From Sambucus nigra (lineage: Eukaryota; Streptophyta; Magnoliopsida; Dipsacales; Adoxaceae): 64,000 nucleotides of DNA. Location of the stretch: the NCBI GenBank assembly GCA_949130495.1, contig OX422208.1:637224523-637288522 (forward strand), read 5' to 3'. The notes beneath the pieces are model-generated. The model saw nothing but the letters and a program-made list of their open reading frames with translations. It was not told the origin of the DNA and made no database searches. Both the position numbers and the translations under genes were made by a program. This document shows, piece by piece, positions 37,538-48,117 of the stretch (position 1 is the first letter of the stretch; each line of letters opens with the position of its first letter).

Positions 37538-39127
37538 CCTAACACCGAGTAATTATGAGGACTTAGAATTTAATTATTTTTGAAAGAAATAGAACTTAAT
37601 TAATTTGGAGAACAAATTTATGAATTGGATAATTTATTTAAGTCGGGGGAATTATTTAAATTGGTGAATTGACATTTAATTAATTCGGAGCATCTTTGAA
37701 TTTTGCATGTGTTGCATTTTGAGGTTTAAATTAGAGAATGTTATAAAGTATTTCAGATGTCAATTTTGAGTACACGGTTGAGTCCGGATAGGTCGTTATA
37801 GTCGGAAAAGTATACCCGGGGGTGGTAAATGGGTCACGGGGTATTTTTATGCAAGACCGGGCTCACACAGGAGTATTTGGGCTATTTTAATTAGGCCGAT
37901 AAGAGGAAAAACGGGATTAGCACTTTATAACCTAAAAGTGAGAGTTGGGGGAAAACATAACTCAATTTATAATACCTAAATTTGTAGAGGGGAGAAAAGG
38001 GATAATTTGAGGAGCTTTTGGGGAGCTAATTTGAAGGAAGATTTGGGTGCTTGTGTTAAACCTATCATCTTCATCAAAGGATTCAGACTCTACGAATTTA
38101 TAAGGCAAGTAGTTAAACCGCTTCAATGTAAATTAGTGATATTCAATTCATATCACTGTAGGTGTTATACAAATGATTTTTAGATTGGGTTAGTAAAAAT
38201 TGGGTTTTGATTTGGGGAAGTTACGAATCAAGTTTTTGGGACTGTTATGATACGGGCTTATGAATTCTATGCTGTGAAGAAATTATAAGTTAATTAGAGA
38301 ACTTTATTGATTGGAAGTTGGGGAACAATCGTATGTACTCATATCTTTATTATTAATTGGAGATAGAAATTGGGAATTAAGATATATGGACTTGTGTTGA
38401 TTCGTAAGAACTACTATGTAAATTCTGGGTACAAAGCTTCACAGAAGCTGTTAATAGCGATTATGTCCGCGATGCACTATAGAAAATGGCATTTTATAAC
38501 TTTTGTTATCTAATACGTTTTTTCCAAAACGGCCCCAAAATGCTCCAAAACGGCATTTTAAAAATTTGGACAGGTTGAGTAAATTGAAAACCTCATATTA
38601 ATAATTGGGCAAAATTTATTGAGGAGAATTTTAAATAATTAATTGGGGATATTGTATTATGGACCAAGGGGCTGTCCAGATATTTTGGTTGAGTGACGCC
38701 ATGATAATAGATTAATTAATGGGGGATTAATTAATTAAAACTTATAGCTGGAATAATTTATTATATGATGATATAATAAATTGTTAAATATTATTTAATT
38801 AGGAGCGTTCTCTTTATAATGGAATTTTGAGGAGTACCTTTTAAGAGATCGAAATTCAGGTCAGGTGATCGAGTCCGGGTACATTCGTTATATGACACCA
38901 GGGAGATATTAAATTAATTAATGAGTATATTAATTAAAATAGAGTCGGACCATAGACTCGGGGAGATAATAAGTTAATTAATGGGCATATTAATTAAATT
39001 AGAGTCGGACCATAGACTCATGGAGATATTAAGTTAATTAATGGGTATATTAATTAAATTGGAGTCGGACCATAGACTCGGGAATATGTTGGCTAGTGTT
39101 ACGGACTTTGTACGCGGTAAAGCCGGG

Positions 39128-39224
<97 letters not shown>

Positions 39225-40611
39225 GTGTGTGCTCATAAATACCAGTGGCTAGGTATTTACTTGGAATTATATGCTCTAGTGTTATCGGGGGAGGTTTCGC
39301 ATTGTGGGTGAATCCCCTAGCTTGAGGAGTAGGGCGATTATATCCCCATGTCATAGAGTCCAAATAGAGGTGGGCATTGCGATGATTGTCTTCATATTCG
39401 GGGAAATATGACCGCCTCCAATATGTTTATATTTCTATGTTCTGATTCGGTGGTGGCTAGTTGTCTCAGAAATCCAGGTGGGACGGAGTAGACCTGGGAT
39501 GATAACACTTTAGCGAATGTAACCGGTGAGGTTATTACTCGGAAGGGTGGTTTGAACTATATTCAACATATATGTGATTGTGGAATACAGTTCTACGTAT
39601 ATAATGGAGTAGATAATTATATACGGGTAATTAAATACATGCAGAGAAATTGTATTACTTATATAACTAGTGAATGTTATATGGTTTTTAAGAGCGGTTT
39701 AATTTATATTCTACAAGTGTATAATTGTGGAATATAGTTCTACGTATATATTGAGTAGATAATTATATACGGATAATTAAATACATGAAGAGAATTTGTA
39801 TTACTTATATAACTAGTGAATGTTATATGTATTTTAAGAAAATGATTAATTAAGTTAATGCGATTAATAACTTACGAAGTAAAGATACAAATTACTCGGG
39901 TTAGAGTAGAGTTCAAGGAGTTCATTACAAGGCTATTTAGACGGGGTAGTGTAAATAGGAGGGTCAGGAAGAAAGCGTTAGGTGTGCACTTTAGAGGAGG
40001 GGTGAGATGTATCTGAAGGGAGTGCGACACTAACTTAATTATGAAGAGCATTCATACATTTTAATTGTTGCATTTTAGTTCACTTGCAAAATATTTTCAA
40101 AAGGACATTGGGCTCTGATCCGTGCTTGCAAAATATTTTCAAAACCTTTTAGGTATCCAGCCACAGGGATGCCAATATTCTAGGGATGCGTAGCTGTAAT
40201 AGGTGTGGATGTTGTAGGATTTGGACGAAGATGCTTCAGTCATTTCATTCCTAGAGTAGGATGCAGATTGGTATTTCTTTCGTTCATGTTGCCCCAGCTA
40301 TTTTCATTTTAGTCAAACTTTGTACTGGTTACTATTCTTTGTGGGATTATATTAGTGGGTGTTGGTTTTCTACCGATGGTTTATTCGGCCGGTCATTTAT
40401 TGATTTATTCAATATTGCTTTAGATTCATGGTTTATGTGTATGGTTTGTATTGATATTTATATGGTTGTTGTTGTTAAATAAAAATATTAAAATTTTGAC
40501 ATCAGCTTTTGAACACTAGGTGGCTAGTAAGTTTTAAAAAGTTTTTGACAGTGATGCTAAGAAGGAACCAGATGAGATCCCCCCTGGTATTTTATTAGGC
40601 GGTGTGTTATA
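37538..40611 (+). repeat. Right LTR of the inverted unit
   Basis: Starts at a decayed TNTAACACC ('cctaacaccgag') and ends GGCGGTGTGTTATA. It holds CCAAAACGG repeats (38525-38565), three minisatellite units (38942-39085), a (TA)n run (39132-39221) and AAGGCAAGTAG at 38102-38112. No polypurine tract precedes it on the plus strand. Confidence 0.8.
39132..39221. repeat. (TA)n microsatellite in the right LTR
   Basis: About 90 bp of TA, followed by TTGTGTGTGTG. It is the inverse counterpart of 32429-32507. Confidence 0.9.
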
Positions 40612-40616
40612 TTAAT
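40612..40616. other. Target-site duplication TTAAT (right)
   Basis: TTAAT directly after the right LTR end GTGTGTTATA; matches 31024-31028. Confidence 0.65.
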
Positions 40617-41136
40617 GATTCAGAGGTTCAAAACCCTCTGAATCTGGAGACATAAATGTGAAGTAAAATTGGTTTACAATAATACCCTTATCATTTCTTT
40701 CAAATCACAATAGTATAGACAAACCATATCATAATCATTTTAAAATAAAAGATAATAAAGAGTTCTATGGACAACATATCTCTTTCTACAATGTGGATAA
40801 CGCATATCAGATTTGTTTCAAAATAAAAAATAATGAAGAGTTCTAGAGACAACACAACTCTCTTTAACAAAGTCTATATATAGACACAAAAATACATAAA
40901 AAATCCTTAGAATAGTTTCACACCTCCAAAATCTTGGAAAACAAAGTTCAACAGATATCTCTCTTCTTCTTTTTCTTCTTCTTCTTCGAAAGATTTTTTT
41001 TTAAAGTTTCTGTAACTGTAAAAAAAATTAAAAACAAACCTCAAATCTGAACGTTGCCTTCAACTCCCATTTTTATAGCGATTAAAGATAATGAACACCT
41101 AAGATTTTTACTAACCAGCAAAGATGTAAAAGATCG
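40617..41136. other. Spacer between family X elements
   Basis: Starts with the hairpin GATTCAGAGG/CCTCTGAATC, then A/T-rich DNA with a duplicated 'taataaagagttctatggac'-type unit (40748 and 40829) and a 'cttcttcttt' run (40961-40990). No gene supported. Confidence 0.4.
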
Positions 41137-41141
41137 ATAAA

Positions 41142-44099
41142 TGTGACACCCCGCCTAATTAAACCCCGGGTGATCAGTCCTAAATTATTTTAGAACAGGT
41201 TTCTCAATTGGTTCATTCTTAGCATCACTATCGAAACTTTTTAATTACTAACCACCTAAGTGAAATTAGACTGGTGCCAAGTTTTATCTTTCATTAATTC
41301 AAAGAAATACTCATGCGGAAATAAATCATTAATAATCACAAGTTAACTGAAACCAACCATCACATATAAATAAAAAACTGTTCGAATAAACCATCGGCTA
41401 AAATCCAACACAAATGTAAATACAGATAATAATGGATCTCAAGTATCTGAAATAAATACTAAATAAAACCGTGAGCAACATGCTCGGATATCTGATAGAA
41501 AATTCCTAACTAGGAATCGAAGGAATAAAGGCACTTATCCAAATCCTGCAACATCTACATATGCTGTAGTAGCGAATCCCTGGAATGAATCAAGCTTGGC
41601 GTCCCTGTGGTTGGACACCTAAAAAGTTTTGAAAATATTTTATAGCAAGGGTTAGAACCCAAAATATTTTGAAAATATTTAGCAAATGATTAACTTGCAG
41701 TAATAAAATATGCATGAACGCGCTTCATATTTTAGTTAGTGTCGCACTCCCTTGAGGACAGACTCACCCATAAACTAATGTTCATACCTAACGTCTTCTT
41801 TATATCCCACCTAGTCCTCTGCCCCGAAACTAAATACTTAATATAACTCATGTCAACCGCCCTACTCAATCCCGAGTATTTTAATGTATGACTTATAAGT
41901 TACTTATCGCCTTAACTTAGTTAATTGTCTCTCCTTAAAAGCCATATACATTTACTAGTTATATAATTAATACACTTTTCTCCATGTATTTAAACTTTCC
42001 ATATATAATTATTCACCCATTATGTACGTATAGTTATCTTACAACAATCACACATGTTGAATGTGAATATAACACATATATAATTAATACAATTCACTAT
42101 ATATATTTAATGACCCGGATATAACTATTTATCCCATTATATACTTAGAACCCCATAATCTTGAGTAATAAGTCACCGGATGTATTCTCTAAAGTGCTAT
42201 CACACTAGAGGTACTCGCATAACCTAGTTACCCCCAAGACAGAATCGCTCACTAACTTGGCCAAAACCATAAACATAATGGAGGCGGTCATATTCCTTCC
42301 CTGAAAGTGAGATAAACCCCTCACCCATATAACGAACTCTATGACCTATGGATATACTCACCCTACTCCTCAATCTAGGAGATTCACTCACATCGCATAA
42401 CCTCCTCCGATAGCACTAGAGTATATATATTAATAATATCTAATCACTGATATTTTTATGCACACACCATATATATACTATCGCTCCCTGTATATATATA
42501 AATATAAAATATCTCGGCTTTACCGTGTACTGAGTTTGTAACACTAGCCTATACTTAGCATCTCGAGTTTATGCTCCAACTCTGATTATTAATTAATTTT
42601 CACATTAATTAATTAAATTATTATTGGTGTCACCCAACCAATATATTCGGAATCACTCTCATGGCCCGAGAATAAAATAATACCCGAGTCTAAATCCCTG
42701 ACTCCGAATTAATTAGCTTTCAATCTTAATTAATTTAATACCTTGGCATCGCTCAACCAATATACCCAGACTCTCCCACTCGATCCGTATTTAATTCTTT
42801 TGGAATATTTTTTCCCAAAAATTAACCATAGTATGTCACATATAAATCCCTCCCAATCCCAATTACTTTCCCTTATAATTGTTAGGAAATTATGTTCCAT
42901 ATTTATTTCTCACTAAAAAATGTATGGGAATCGAATTTTAAATTAATTTCTCTTATATAACAAAACTAGTCGACCTGTAAAAATCTTGGACCATCGATCG
43001 ATCGATCCCAGCCATCGATCGATCGATCGAATAGATCTTCATTTTGTGCATCGCTGTTTTAGTCATTAACGAATTTCTCCCAACTCCAACCTCTTCTATG
43101 GTTCAACCCAAATGTAGACAATATTTTTAACACATGGGAACATGATTAGAACCTCCCCTAAAACCTCAAACATGACTTAATTCCCACAAATCTCTACTTA
43201 TTCAAAAATTGGGAAATTTCTGGACTTTCTTTGTTCAGTCCCGCTTTCATCCATTTATCCCAATTTCGTTCATCAATCAAGTTGACTATCTACTCAGAAT
43301 TGTGTAACACAATAAATTCCTACACCAATTCTCCTTTTGGTTTTCCAATTACAAAAATCCCATTTTTTTACCCGTTTATACCCTAAACGAATTTTTTATT
43401 TCCACATCACACAATTATGAATTGAAAATATAAATAAATTCTACAGCAAGTTAACCAATTACCTTATGGGTTCGTAGGGTCGGATCCGAGTGTAAAATTC
43501 GCAAGGCTGATGATGAATCCCCCAAATTCGTTCCCAGTCTTGTCTCCAAAAGGGTCCCCAATGCACTCTAACTGCTCCTTATAGTTTTCTCTCAAAACTT
43601 AGGATTTAGATTTGTGTTTTCTATCGTTTCCATTTTCTTCCAATTAGGTATCAAAGCTAAATCCCGTTTTTAGCCTAATGGGCCAAGCCCAAGTGACCCA
43701 AATAACCCCGTGTGGGCCCAGTTATGCCTAAAAACGCCCCGTGACCCATTTGCTACCCCCGGGTACACTTTTTCGACTATCTCGGCCCATCCGGACTCAA
43801 CCGTGCACTAAAAATTGTCATCCGAATTAATTTTCAAAAATTCTTATCTCACATCCAAATTAGTCTATACTGACCCCGACTGAGATAAATAAATGCCACG
43901 TCACTAATACACCTTATGACATAAATAAATTATTACTATTCACTTAGTAATTAAATTTCCTTAAATATTAACCATTCACTCTCCGATTAATATTTAAATA
44001 AATATTACCATAAATAATTCAATTAAATTACGACACACAAGTAATTTAAAATTCTCGAATTAATTAAATATTACATGCACATAAATACGGGGTGTTACA
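41142..44099 (-). mobile_element. Solo LTR C, family X
   Basis: Plus strand begins TGTGACACCCCGCC and ends ACGGGGTGTTACA, so the LTR reads on the minus strand from 44099. ATAAA at 41137-41141 and again at 44100-44104 is a perfect 5-bp duplication, and no internal region remains: a solo LTR left by LTR-LTR recombination. It shares the 'gggtgatcagtcctaa' end, the 'gtcgcactccc' block and 'aatcccgagtat' parts with copy B. An AAGGTAATTGG box lies at 43455-43466 (minus) and an ATCGATCG cluster at 42993-43031. Confidence 0.85.
42993..43031. repeat. ATCGATCGATCG palindrome cluster in LTR C
   Basis: Two blocks, CATCGATCGATCGATCC and CATCGATCGATCGATCGA, separated by 'cagc'. They stand about 1.1 kb from the LTR start, and neither of the sister LTRs A or B has this motif there. 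Confidence 0.7.
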
Positions 44100-44104
44100 A
44101 TAAA

Positions 44105-44811
44105 GGTGCTTGCTTGATCGTTATTAATGTAGCTCCCATTCAAACTTCCTTTGTTGGTAAATGAAGAATTTTTTTGAAGTACTGAGATGAGAAAACTGTT
44201 GGAGCTAATGTATAGTTGTAGGTTTTTACGTTCTTTTATAGAGTCGGGGAGTTAAATGAAGAATTTTTTTTTTGGAAGTACTGAGATGAGAAAACTGCTC
44301 AAGCTAATGAATAGTTGTTGGTAAATTGAATTGTTTGCTGACTGTCTTATTAATATTGAGAGTGTCCTGTCTTTTCCCATTTAATGATTTTGTTGTCCTT
44401 TTACTTGAGTGGTTCCAGAGCATCAAAAAAGGGTTTTAGGAAGGAAATGCTTCTACTCTGCATCGTCACGTGGCTCGTTTGTGATCCTAGATCACTCAAT
44501 CTAATTATTTCTCATTTATATTATTATTTGAGTTCCCTTGAGAAGGCATGAATTATATGCCAAGGGTTCATTCAATCAATTAGGTATGTTTTAAAGGACA
44601 ATATAATTTCAATGTAGACTAGCTTGCCAAAAATGTTGAGTCACGATATTGTTATACATCATAAGAATACTTAACTATTTGTTGTTTTTTTCTTGACTTT
44701 TATTTTGATTTTTTGGTTCTACTAACGTATGAAACCCAGGTTACTAACTGTTGTGATTTATATTATGATTTCTTGAAAGAAAAATAGTATAGCAACTGGG
44801 CTTTGGGACAT
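44105..44811. other. Spacer with a ~95-bp tandem duplication
   Basis: 'aaatgaagaattttttt' plus 'ttgaagtactgagatgagaa' occurs at 44158 and again at 44253. No coding signal is seen in the rest. Confidence 0.45.
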
Positions 44812-45345
44812 AAAAATCCTATTTAATGATGTGTCACTTTCCACATCATTAAGATACACACTTTTTTATTTTGTTACCCTAGAAATTTATTTTTTTCCCA
44901 AAATATACTTTTTAAGTTAAAACTATATGTGTGTGTGTGTGTCAAAATTATATGTGTAAAAATACAACAAGACAAGACACGAAATCGTACGTTTTTACTT
45001 ATCACAAATCAATTAAAAACTTACACAAAGCGATTATGAATCTTTTGTTTTTTAACTAACAGGATCACAATCCAAAAAAATGTGACGTGTCATGGAGGCG
45101 TATTTTTTTTTCATGCCGCTGGTGCGGACCATTTTTTACTATTTTAAAAAGAATCTTTTACTATTTAGAAAAAATGGTCCGCGCGAGCGGCATGAAAAAA
45201 AATACGATTCCATGCCACGTCGCGTTTTTTTGGATCGTGATCCTGTTAGTTAAAAAATAAAAGATTCATAATCACCTCATGTAATTTTTCAATTGATTTT
45301 TGGTAAGTAAAGAAATACGATTTCGTGTCTTGTCTTGTTGTATTT

Positions 45346-45416
<71 letters not shown>

Positions 45417-45541
45417 ATTGGACTATTTTTTTAACTTAAAAAATATATTTGGGCAAAAAAAAATAATTTATAGGGTGACAAAATAAAAAAACTGTGCATC
45501 TTAATGATGTGGCAAGTGCCACGTCATTAAGTAGGATATTT
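44812..45541. mobile_element. Palindromic MITE with ~330-bp arms
   Basis: The left arm (44813-45136) and the right arm (45170-45540) are inverse copies, for example 'ctaacaggatcacaatcc' at 45057 against 'ggatcgtgatcctgttag' at 45232, and GCGGACCATTTTT against AAAAATGGTCCGC around the 33-bp centre. Each end also folds on itself (AATGATGTG...CCACATCATT at 44825; AATGATGTGG...CCACGTCATT at 45502). TA at 44811-44812 and 45541-45542 is a possible 2-bp duplication. It carries no ORF of its own. The (TG)n in the left arm (44930-44942) has become (CA)n(TA)n of about 64 bp in the right arm. Confidence 0.75.
45349..45412. repeat. (CA)n(TA)n microsatellite inside the MITE
   Basis: About 36 bp of CA followed by about 28 bp of TA in the right MITE arm. 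Confidence 0.9.
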
Positions 45542-46652
45542 AAGTTCAACAACCATGTCACTGTAGTCGAGGTCTTCTTGAAACAGTTTTCGATTTTTAA
45601 AACTCCATATATACAGTTTCTTGAAATGGGAACTGAATATCAAATGATTTTAGGAACTGAACTCAACAAACCCACAATTTTTTATTTATTTAACAAAGAA
45701 TTAAAAGAAAATAAAAAACTACACTGAACTGAACTGGTGCTCACCAAAGAAATAGTTTCCGAAAAAATACACTGAACTGGTGTTCACCAAAATAATACAC
45801 TATACTGATTGGTTGTGATTTTTATAACTCCTCGAATTTTTCGTTTGGTTTCAAATATTTTTTTTCATGGTTTGAAACAAATGATATATTTTTTTCTTTC
45901 TAAAATAACCAAAAGGTAGAAAACAGCCTCTAAATTGTACAAACAACAAAAAACTTACAAGTTTTTATTGAAAAAAAAGTAAATAAATGTAAATGTGGAT
46001 CGATTATTAACCGAACCTGATTGAAAATTGCCTAGACCGAATAAATAGGCTAAACCGATTAAATCGGTCCAAATTCGGTCTTCTCAAATAAATCGACTCA
46101 TAATTGCTGAACGTTATTTTTTGGAAACAGTAATCAAATTTTCATTGTTTATTCTAAAAGATAAAACATTAAAAAAATAAAAACAACGACTATATTTTTT
46201 TGTAATATGACTCATAAGTGTTGAACGATTATATTAGTTATATATATATATTAAAAAATTATTTTTTTGCTGCTTATGTAATAGGTTTGATATGGCTCCA
46301 AAAGAATCGAAGGCAATTCTGTGGTCAGAATTTGCGTGCACTAACAATAAAAGAACCAGTGGGACTATCTTCGAAAATCTTATTCAGATTAGAGCGTGCT
46401 TGTGAATAGAATTGGTCATGGGTACAATGCAGAAGCAGGGATTTTCGATAGGCTAGATGGCATTTGGCATGATATTATAAAGGCAAGAATTAAACATTTG
46501 TTTTGTTTATATAGTAATTTATCATAACCTAGATATTAGTCTAACATTTTTTTCTTAATTTGATTGTATTCAATAGAAGTACCCTGACATAAAAAAAGTT
46601 TAGAAACAGGCCTCTGAAAGATAGAGATTTTCTTAAGATGTTATTTGAGGCC
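45542..46652. other. A/T-rich spacer
   Basis: Contains a short duplication ('acactgaactggtgctcacc' at 45722 and a variant at 45769). A stretch at 46270-46470 has coding-like composition but no frame longer than about 50 codons and no domain I recognise. Confidence 0.4.
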
Positions 46653-46769
46653 TGTAGACACCACATTATGTTACCCCCTAACTCTCCTTAGGTCCTTAGT
46701 ACCTCCCTCCATCACTACAAACCCAGCTTATGTCCCTAGTACTGACCTAGAAGCCATCGGGCACTCCTC

Positions 46770-47400
46770 GGCTCAATTTGACAACAAAGTCAAACACTTC
46801 GTCTTGACTAAGAATTAATGAATATTTGAAGGGCACTGAATCCCCTTTCCAACGGTCCGTCCCGTGCGTGATTCTGACTTACCATGCGGACAAACGATCC
46901 GTTTGCGTCAGAAACCTGACCCAGAGGCCACCGGGCGCTACCGGGCTCTATTTGACCTAATTTAACTCTTTAGCTCAACCAAGACTGAATGAATCTTTGA
47001 ACGATAGTGAATACCCTTTCCAATGGTCCATCCCGCGCGCGATTTTGACTTTCCATGCTGACGAACGATCCGTTTGACTCTAAGAGGTCACCGAAAGCTT
47101 CCCGGGCCCGGTTGACCAAATTCAACTCTCCAAACTGGGTCAAACGCTTTGGAATGTCGAATTACATCTCCTAACCTTTCCAACGGCCCTCCTCGTGCAC
47201 AATTTGGACTTACCATGTGGATGAACGATCCGTTTGCGTCCGAACGATTCCCCGTCTAATGGACCAATAAATGCTTCCGATCCATATTTAACCCAAATTC
47301 AACTCCCGAACTCGGAGCGGTCCAAAGGACTTTCGAATGTCTCTGAATTACTTTTCCAACGGTATGCCCCGTGCGCAATTCTGACCAATGGTTTTCCCTC
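46770..47400 (+). repeat. Tandem repeats of about 165 bp in U3 of the Tat LTR
   Basis: Four diverged copies of 'cctttccaacggtccgtccc' followed by 'gattctgacttaccatgcgg' and 'acgatccgtttgcgtc' start near 46848, 47015, 47176 and 47351. They lie upstream of the TATA box, where retroelement enhancers often sit. Confidence 0.7.
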
Positions 47401-47520
47401 GACAGACGATTTTCCAAAAAAGCTTGAAACGCATTGCCAAATGGCAGGTTCCAGACCCTACCTATCGGTAGGTGCCGATAGGTAGGAACAGGTATATGCC
47501 GATCGGCAGTAACCTGAGCC

Positions 47521-47528
47521 TATAAAAG
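47521..47528 (+). promoter_or_regulatory. TATA box of the Tat-type LTR
   Basis: TATAAAAG in 'cctataaaaggaggcc', followed after 30-60 bp by a pyrimidine-rich leader. It is a strong plant-type TATA context. Confidence 0.6.
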
Positions 47529-48117
47529 GAGGCCTTTACCTCATTTACAAAGAGGGCCCAGATCTGATAAAATTCACTCTCAACGAATCCAAAAAACCTT
47601 TCTCGAAGGTAGCGTGATTTCAACCCCCAAATCCCTTTTTTACTTCCACTTTTCATCATCCTTTTCATCAAACTTGGTGAATTAGTCACTCTCCATCATC
47701 ATCCAAGTGCAAGGACTGCTCTCCAACATTCAAGATCAAGCTTAAGATCTTCAAGAAGGTCCAACTTTCTCTATTTTCTCTTAAATTCTCTTAAACTCTC
47801 AATAACTTATTTTATTACTTAGCACTTTTATTATCTCATCTCACACATCCTAATATACGTTTTTATTTAGTATTATTGCACATCTCTTATTTTCATATAA
47901 ATAAAACCCAAAAAACAAGAAAAAGAGGGTTTTCTCATAAATTCAAAATAGGGATTCTCATACTTTTTCTCACACTTTTCTCACAACTAAAACACTTTTT
48001 CTACACACACACACACTTACAAATAAGATATCCCCCATTTGGATTTATGGGATTAACCCCACCCCTCGTTTTGTATGCGAACTACGTGGACTTTGATGCC
48101 TTTATAGGCTACGTAGG

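Noticed and set aside
45494..46409. Possible host gene between the MITE and the Tat element
   Set aside because: Only short frames without domain, splice pattern or codon bias; insufficient support.
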